NCBI GenBank assembly: GCA_021767525.1
Contig: JAASTF010000125.1
Span: 1 to 8,593 of the forward strand
Length of the DNA stretch: 8,593 nt
Reading direction: 5' to 3'
Origin: Paracoccaceae bacterium
Lineage (GTDB): Bacteria > Pseudomonadota > Alphaproteobacteria > Rhodobacterales > Rhodobacteraceae
The notes beneath the pieces were generated by a model. The model was not told the origin of the DNA and did no database searches. It worked only from the letters and a program-made list of their open reading frames with translations. The position numbers and the translations under genes were made by a program. Below, piece after piece: positions 5,326-8,593 of this stretch (position 1 is the first letter of the stretch; each line of letters starts with the position of its first letter).

Positions 5326-5718
5326 TTACTCTTCGGCGGCGGCTTCTTCTGCGGGCTCTTCAGCAGGCGCTTCGTTGGCTTCGGCTGCCTTGGCGGCCTT
5401 TTCCTCGGCGCGGTCCTGGGCTTTCTTGCCGGGCTTCGCCTTGTTGGGGTTGTTGCGCTCTTTCTTGTCCAGAACGCCGGCGGCCTCGAGCATACGGCTG
5501 ACGCGGTCGGTGGGCGTGGCGCCCTGGCCCAGCCAGTATTGCACGCGCTCCATGTCCATCTTCACGCGCTCTTCGCTGTCTTTGGGCAGCAGCGGGTTGT
5601 AGGTGCCCAGCTTTTCGATGAAGCGGCCATCGCGGGGCATGCGGCTGTCGGCAGCCACGATGCGGTAGAAGGGACGCTTTTTCGAGCCACCACGGGCCAG
5701 ACGGATTTTCATTGCCAT
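5326..5718 (-). CDS. rpsP: 30S ribosomal protein S16
   Basis: 130 aa. S16 binds 16S rRNA in the 5' domain and is needed for 30S assembly. The conserved core is residues 1-83: MAMKIRLARGGSKKRPFYRIV, then DSRMPRDGRFIEKLGTYNPL (24-43) and RVQYWLGQGATPTDRV (58-73). The remaining 45 or so residues form a low-complexity tail, first Lys-rich (KKERNNPNKAKPGKK), then Ala/Glu-rich to the end. E. coli S16 is about 82 aa; such tails are, as far as I know, usual in alphaproteobacteria. The ATG at 5718 has AAGGAG 8-9 nt upstream. The ATG at 5712 is a possible alternative. It follows chorismate mutase by 48 bp and is probably in the same transcript. Confidence 0.97.
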   Translation of the reverse strand: MAMKIRLARGGSKKRPFYRIVAADSRMPRDGRFIEKLGTYNPLLPKDSEERVKMDMERVQYWLGQGATPTDRVSRMLEAAGVLDKKERNNPNKAKPGKKAQDRAEEKAAKAAEANEAPAEEPAEEAAAEE

Positions 5719-5737
5719 TGTGCTTTCTCCTTTGAAT

Positions 5738-5766
5738 GGCGGGGTTTGGCGGGACTTACCCCCGCC
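5738..5766 (-). promoter_or_regulatory. Hairpin between chorismate mutase and rpsP
   Basis: A perfect 7-bp GC stem (GGCGGGG 5738-5744 / CCCCGCC 5760-5766) with a 15-nt loop begins at the first base after the chorismate mutase stop and ends just before the rpsP Shine-Dalgarno region. There is no T-run, so it is not a full terminator. It could mark a processing site separating the low-level enzyme message from the high-level S16 message. Confidence 0.4.
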
Positions 5767-6066
5767 TTACGATTGGTGTTGCCGATGGTGTTGGATCACC
5801 TCGGCGATGATGAAGTTCAGGAACTTCTTGGCAAATTCCGGGTCCAGGTCGGCCCGGCGTGCCAGGTCTTCGAGCCGTTCGATCTGCGCGGCCTCGCGCG
5901 CGGGATCGGACGGGGGAAGGTCGTGTTCGGCCTTGAGCTTGCCCACGGCCTGGGTGTGCTTGAACCGCTCGCCCAAGGTATAGACCAGGATCGCGTCCAG
6001 CCGGTCGATGCTGGCGCGGTGATCCTTGAGGATCGCGGCGGCGCGCTGGGTGGTGTCGTCGGTCAT
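5767..6066 (-). CDS. Chorismate mutase, AroQ class
   Basis: 99 aa, a single all-helical domain. It rearranges chorismate to prephenate, the entry to phenylalanine and tyrosine synthesis. Arg17, Arg34, Lys45, Asp54, Arg57 and Glu58 reproduce the spacing of the E. coli P-protein active-site residues Arg11, Arg28, Lys39, Asp48, Arg51 and Glu52. The segment DPEFAKKFLNFIIAEVIQHH (75-94) is the last helix. It is a free-standing mutase with no fused dehydratase or dehydrogenase domain and no signal peptide. The ATG at 6066 has AAGGA 7 nt upstream. The following gene is rpsP, 48 bp away. The spacer in front holds an 11-bp periodic repeat and is the likely control region. Chorismate mutase next to rpsP is, to my memory, recurrent in Rhodobacteraceae. 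Confidence 0.92.
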   Translation of the reverse strand: MTDDTTQRAAAILKDHRASIDRLDAILVYTLGERFKHTQAVGKLKAEHDLPPSDPAREAAQIERLEDLARRADLDPEFAKKFLNFIIAEVIQHHRQHQS

Positions 6067-6104
6067 CGGGCGGTCCTTTGTGGCGAAAACGGGCGGTCAC
6101 AAGC

Positions 6105-6137
6105 CATGCACAACACATGCACAAGTGATGCATACGC
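6105..6137. repeat. 11-bp periodic repeat upstream of chorismate mutase
   Basis: On the plus strand three units follow one another at exactly 11 bp: CATGCACAACA, CATGCACAAGT and GATGCATACGC, then a CATG at 6138. The 9-mer CATGCACAA is repeated perfectly (6105-6113, 6116-6124). On the minus strand this reads as TTGTGCATG repeated, with a third TTGTG one period closer to the gene. It lies 39-71 bp before the chorismate mutase ATG. The helical-turn spacing suggests a protein-binding array. Confidence 0.5.
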
Positions 6138-6174
6138 CATGTGGCGGCGGCGCAGGCGCGGGGTGTCGAAACGG

Positions 6175-6780
6175 TCAGTCAATGGCGAACCCTTTCGGCT
6201 TGAACAGCGGGTCGGCGTAGTTGGCGATCTCCATCTCGATGCCGTGCGACAGCTGGCTGTCGCGCAAAGCCGCCGGCGCCGGGTGGCGATAGACCGCGTC
6301 GGAGCCGTCGATGCTGGCGGCCTCGGGATCCTTTTTGGCACCCAGCCGTTCGGCCAGGCGGATCGAGTCGAGGTTCTTGGGGTCGATATAACTGACCGCC
6401 GTTTCCCACCCCAGATCGTCATAAAGATAGCGGCGCACGCGATGCGTCGCCTCCAGCGCGTAGCCGTGGCCTGCCACGTCGGGCCAGATGATCCAGGCGA
6501 TTTCGGGCTCGGGCCACTTTGCCGGGAACCAGCCGCCCGCCATGCCCAGCGTCTTGTCGGTTTCGCGGTCGTGGATCATCCACATGCCATAGCCGCGGAT
6601 CTGCCAATGGCCGATTTCGGCGGCATAGAGCATCCATGCCTCGTAAGCGTTCAGCGGCCCGCCCATGAAGCGCGAGCGGTAGCTGGAGAACGTGGCCTTG
6701 AAATCGGGGTAATCCTGCGGCTCGGGGCCGCGCAGGACAAGGCGCTTGGTGGTCAGGACGGGGATGTTGCTGGCGGCCAT
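6175..6780 (-). CDS. GNAT N-acetyltransferase, third tandem copy
   Basis: 201 aa. This is a RimJ/RimL-type (Acetyltransf_3-like) acetyl-CoA-dependent acetyltransferase. The start is TTKRLVLRGPEPQDYPDF (10-27). The core strand HWQIRGYGMWMIHD (58-71) is followed by WPEPEIAWIIWPDVAGHGYALEATHR (89-114), with the acetyl-CoA pyrophosphate loop at Gly104-His-Gly106. YIDPKNLDSIRLAERLGAKK (131-150) is the C-terminal motif B region. It differs from the other two copies by a tail of roughly 30 residues (ALRDSQLSHGIEMEIANYAD and beyond). The ATG at 6780 begins one base after the previous TGA and has AGGGGGG about 8 nt upstream. The frame is open to 6852, but that part overlaps the previous gene. The substrate is unknown; a ribosomal-protein N-terminus is conceivable from context only. 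Confidence 0.88.
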   Translation of the reverse strand: MAASNIPVLTTKRLVLRGPEPQDYPDFKATFSSYRSRFMGGPLNAYEAWMLYAAEIGHWQIRGYGMWMIHDRETDKTLGMAGGWFPAKWPEPEIAWIIWPDVAGHGYALEATHRVRRYLYDDLGWETAVSYIDPKNLDSIRLAERLGAKKDPEAASIDGSDAVYRHPAPAALRDSQLSHGIEMEIANYADPLFKPKGFAID

Positions 6781-6781
6781 G

Positions 6782-7306
6782 TCACGCGCCCCCCTGTTTC
6801 GGGTGGCGGTAGACGTGGCATTGGTGGCCCAGCAATTCGCCCGCGCGTTCAAAGCTGGCGCCCAGCCGTTCGGCCAGACGGATCGAGCGGGTGTTGGTGG
6901 GCGCGATGTAGGAAATCACGCCATCAAGGCCGAAATGCCGCGCGCCATGATCCCGCGCGGCGGTGGCGGCGGCAAAGGCGATGCCGCGCCCTTCGGCGCC
7001 GTCCCAGACCTGCCAGCCCAGTTCGGGTTCATCCCAGCCTTCGCGGTTGATGAAGCCGCAGCCGCCGATGGGGCGGTCGGTGTCTTTTTCCGCGATGTAC
7101 CAATAGCCATAGCCGCGCAGCGCCCAGTGGCCCAGGATGCGCGCGATGATACCCCAGCAATCGGGCCGCGTTGCCGGGCCGCCGACGAAATGCGACCGGT
7201 CGCTGGCCATGAAACCGGCCAGCGCGTCCAGATCGCTTTCGCGGGGCGCGCGCAGGATCACGTCGCCCGCATCGACGGTGGGGATATCGAAGGCGAAACG
7301 GGTCAT
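6782..7306 (-). CDS. GNAT N-acetyltransferase, second tandem copy
   Basis: 174 aa. VILRAPRESDLDALAGFMAS (16-35) is the entry strand and helix of the fold. GHWALRGYGYWYI (59-71) and EPELGWQVWDGAEGRGIAFAAATAARDH (93-120) form the acetyl-CoA-binding core, with the Gly106-Arg-Gly108-Ile-Ala loop. ISYIAPTNTRSIRLAERLGASFE (131-153) is motif B, and it ends with VYRHPK like its neighbours. The ATG overlaps the TGA of the preceding copy as ATGA (7306-7303), implying translational coupling. The third copy starts one base after this stop. The three proteins share HW--xGYG, the EPE-x-W block and the AERLGA box, so they derive from successive duplications. Substrate unknown. Confidence 0.88.
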   Translation of the reverse strand: MTRFAFDIPTVDAGDVILRAPRESDLDALAGFMASDRSHFVGGPATRPDCWGIIARILGHWALRGYGYWYIAEKDTDRPIGGCGFINREGWDEPELGWQVWDGAEGRGIAFAAATAARDHGARHFGLDGVISYIAPTNTRSIRLAERLGASFERAGELLGHQCHVYRHPKQGGA

Positions 7307-7857
7307 GCGTAAGCCTCGACCCCGCCATCGCTATCGAGCATGTCGGGCCCCGGATGCCGATAGAGCATTTCGGTGCCCATATAGGCATTCTGGTATTCGC
7401 GTTCGAACCACGCGCCCAGCCGTTCGGCCAGCGCGACCGAGCGGGTGTTGCCCGGCACGATGTTCGAGGTGAGCGTGGTAAAGCCCAGGTCGCTATAGGC
7501 CCAGTCGCGGGCACGCGCGGCGGCCTCGTACGCGATGCCGCGGCCTTCGAACCCGTCGAAGACGACCCAGCCGATTTCGGGCTCGGGCCAGCCATCGGGG
7601 TTCCAGATGCCGGTGATGCCGGCGGGTTCGCCCGATGCCTTGTCTTCGATCGTGAAATAGCCGTATCCGTGGATGTGCCAATGCCCCACCGACAGCGCCA
7701 CCCAGCGCCACGCGTCGTGGCGGTTGGAGTAGGCGCCGAACCCCGCCGCGCGCGTCTGATCGGTCAGGAATGCGATCATCGGCTCGATATCCCGCGCCTC
7801 GTGGCTGCGCAGGATCAGGTGTTCGGTTTCCAGGGTGGGGGCGTTGGTCAGCGGCAT
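7303..7857 (-). CDS. GNAT N-acetyltransferase, first tandem copy
   Basis: 184 aa. LETEHLILRSHEARDIEPMIAF (9-30) opens a RimJ/RimL-type GNAT domain. VGHWHIHGYGYFTI (57-70), WPEPEIGWVVFDGFEGRGIAYEAAARARDW (90-119) and IVPGNTRSVALAERLGAWFE (133-152) are the core motifs, with Gly105-Arg-Gly107 in the acetyl-CoA loop. It ends MLYRHPGPDMLDSDGGVEAYA. The ATG at 7857 lies 4 nt after the ffh stop; the frame continues upstream into ffh, but the family N-terminus fits this start. The Shine-Dalgarno is weak (AAGAAG), consistent with coupling to ffh translation. The gene overlaps the next GNAT by 4 nt. Being transcribed with ffh hints at a translation- or ribosome-related substrate, which is inference. 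Confidence 0.88.
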   Translation of the reverse strand: MPLTNAPTLETEHLILRSHEARDIEPMIAFLTDQTRAAGFGAYSNRHDAWRWVALSVGHWHIHGYGYFTIEDKASGEPAGITGIWNPDGWPEPEIGWVVFDGFEGRGIAYEAAARARDWAYSDLGFTTLTSNIVPGNTRSVALAERLGAWFEREYQNAYMGTEMLYRHPGPDMLDSDGGVEAYA

Positions 7858-7861
7858 CGGC

Positions 7862-8593
7862 TTACTTCTTTTTCCCCAACCCGCTGAGCCCACCGGGCAA
7901 TTGCATGCCGCCGGGCCCGCCCAGGCCGCCCATGCCGCCGGGCAGCTTGCCGCCCATTTGCTTGGCGGCCTCTTCCAGCGCCTTGGGGTCGTTCATGTCG
8001 GGCATGCCGCCCTTGCCGAACATGCCTTTCATGGCCTGTTTCATCATGCCGCCCTTGCCCATCTTGCCCATCTTTTTCATCACGTCGGACATCTGGCGCT
8101 GCATTTTCAGCAGCTTGTTCAGGTCGGACACGTCCATCCCCGCGCCCTTGGCGATACGCTTTTTGCGGCTGGCCTGCAGGATCTGGGGGTTGGCGCGCTC
8201 TTTCTTGGTCATCGAGTTGATGAGCGCGATCTGCTGGCGGATCACCTTGTCGTCGAACCCGGCGTCTTGCACCTGCTTGGCCATTTTGCCCATGCCGGGC
8301 ATCATGCCCATGATCGACTCCATGCCGCCCATCTTCTGCATCTGTTCAAGCTGCATTTTCAGGTCGTTCATGTTGAACTGACCCTTCTTGAAGCGGCGCA
8401 TCATGCGCTCGGCCTGCTCGGCCTCGATGGTTTCCTGGGCCTTTTCGACCAGGCTGACGATGTCGCCCATGCCCAGGATTCGGCCGGCGATGCGCTCGGG
8501 CTCGAAGGTTTCGAGCGCGTCCATCTTTTCGCCAAGGCCGACAAAGCGGATGGGCTTGCCCGTGACCGCGCGCATCGACAGCGCCGCACCGCC
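7862..8593 (-). CDS. ffh: Signal recognition particle protein Ffh, C-terminal part
   Basis: 243 codons are visible; the N-terminal domain and most of the GTPase domain lie beyond the right edge. Ffh binds 4.5S RNA and signal sequences of nascent membrane proteins and docks with FtsY. GGAALSMRAVTGKPIRFVGLGEKMDALETFEPERIAGRILGMGD, broken here as visible residues 1-20 and 21-44, is the end of the G domain. The M domain follows: a Met-rich finger region MMRRFKKGQFNMNDLKMQLE (64-83) and MESIMGMMPGMGKMAKQV (91-108), then the RNA-binding SRKKRIAKGAGMDVSDLNKL (142-161). The tail is rich in Met, Gly and Lys and ends GLGKKK. The TAA stop is at 7864-7862, and a GNAT gene starts 4 nt later. Confidence 0.97.
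   Translation of the reverse strand, partial: GGAALSMRAVTGKPIRFVGLGEKMDALETFEPERIAGRILGMGDIVSLVEKAQETIEAEQAERMMRRFKKGQFNMNDLKMQLEQMQKMGGMESIMGMMPGMGKMAKQVQDAGFDDKVIRQQIALINSMTKKERANPQILQASRKKRIAKGAGMDVSDLNKLLKMQRQMSDVMKKMGKMGKGGMMKQAMKGMFGKGGMPDMNDPKALEEAAKQMGGKLPGGMGGLGGPGGMQLPGGLSGLGKKK

Noticed and set aside
6105..6147. Phased repeat as a CRISPR array
   Set aside because: Units are 11 bp with no spacers of CRISPR size and no cas genes nearby.
3893..7050. Long plus-strand open frames at 3893-5239 and 5311-7050
   Set aside because: They lie antisense to well-supported minus-strand genes, cross several gene boundaries, and their translations are low-complexity Gly/Ala/Arg/Val strings with no recognisable domain, as expected opposite GC-rich coding DNA.
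1..8593. Mobile element, tRNA/rRNA or defence island
   Set aside because: No transposase, integrase, terminal inverted repeats, tRNA cloverleaf or known defence domain was seen; nearly all sequence is explained by housekeeping genes and the two expanded enzyme families.

Overview
This window looks like chromosomal DNA of a high-GC alphaproteobacterium, most likely of the Rhodobacteraceae (Roseobacter/Rhodobacter group). The evidence is a MipZ-type ParA ATPase, a TrmD with an N-terminal extension of about 31 residues, a cysteine-free L31, an S16 with an Ala/Glu-rich tail, a chorismate mutase directly upstream of rpsP, and short intergenic repeats of a kind I associate with this family. Genus cannot be assigned by eye.

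Layout, read in the direction of transcription of nearly all genes (minus strand, right to left). (1) 8593-7862 is the C-terminal half of ffh, the SRP protein. (2) 7857-6175 holds three tandem GNAT N-acetyltransferase paralogs spaced by +4, -4 and +1 nt. (3) 6174-6067 is a spacer with an 11-bp periodic repeat, probably a control region. (4) 6066-5767 is an AroQ-class chorismate mutase, followed by rpsP (S16) and rimM. (5) 4693-3129 holds two tandem sulfotransferase-like paralogs wedged between rimM and trmD, separated by 3 nt from rimM and by a 4-nt ATGA overlap from each other. (6) 3082-2291 is trmD. (7) 2290-1869 is a 422-bp gene-free gap with a good sigma-70-like promoter. (8) rplS (L19) and rpmE (L31) end at a strong intrinsic terminator. 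(9) 1028-219 is mipZ. (10) The only plus-strand gene is the last 39 codons of a DMT/EamA-type transporter ending at 121, convergent with mipZ.

The core is the classic rpsP-rimM-trmD-rplS ribosome-biogenesis cluster next to ffh: two ribosomal proteins, a 30S maturation factor, the tRNA m1G37 methyltransferase and the targeting GTPase. On top of it sit two small duplicated families, GNAT x3 and sulfotransferase x2, packed with operon-like spacing so that they are probably co-expressed with translation genes. Their substrates cannot be read from sequence.

I see no CRISPR array, insertion sequence, phage gene, tRNA/rRNA or recognisable defence system. The most unusual content is the pair of expanded families inside a housekeeping operon, the periodic repeat before chorismate mutase, two copies of a stop-codon-adjacent repeat, and the long leader before rplS.
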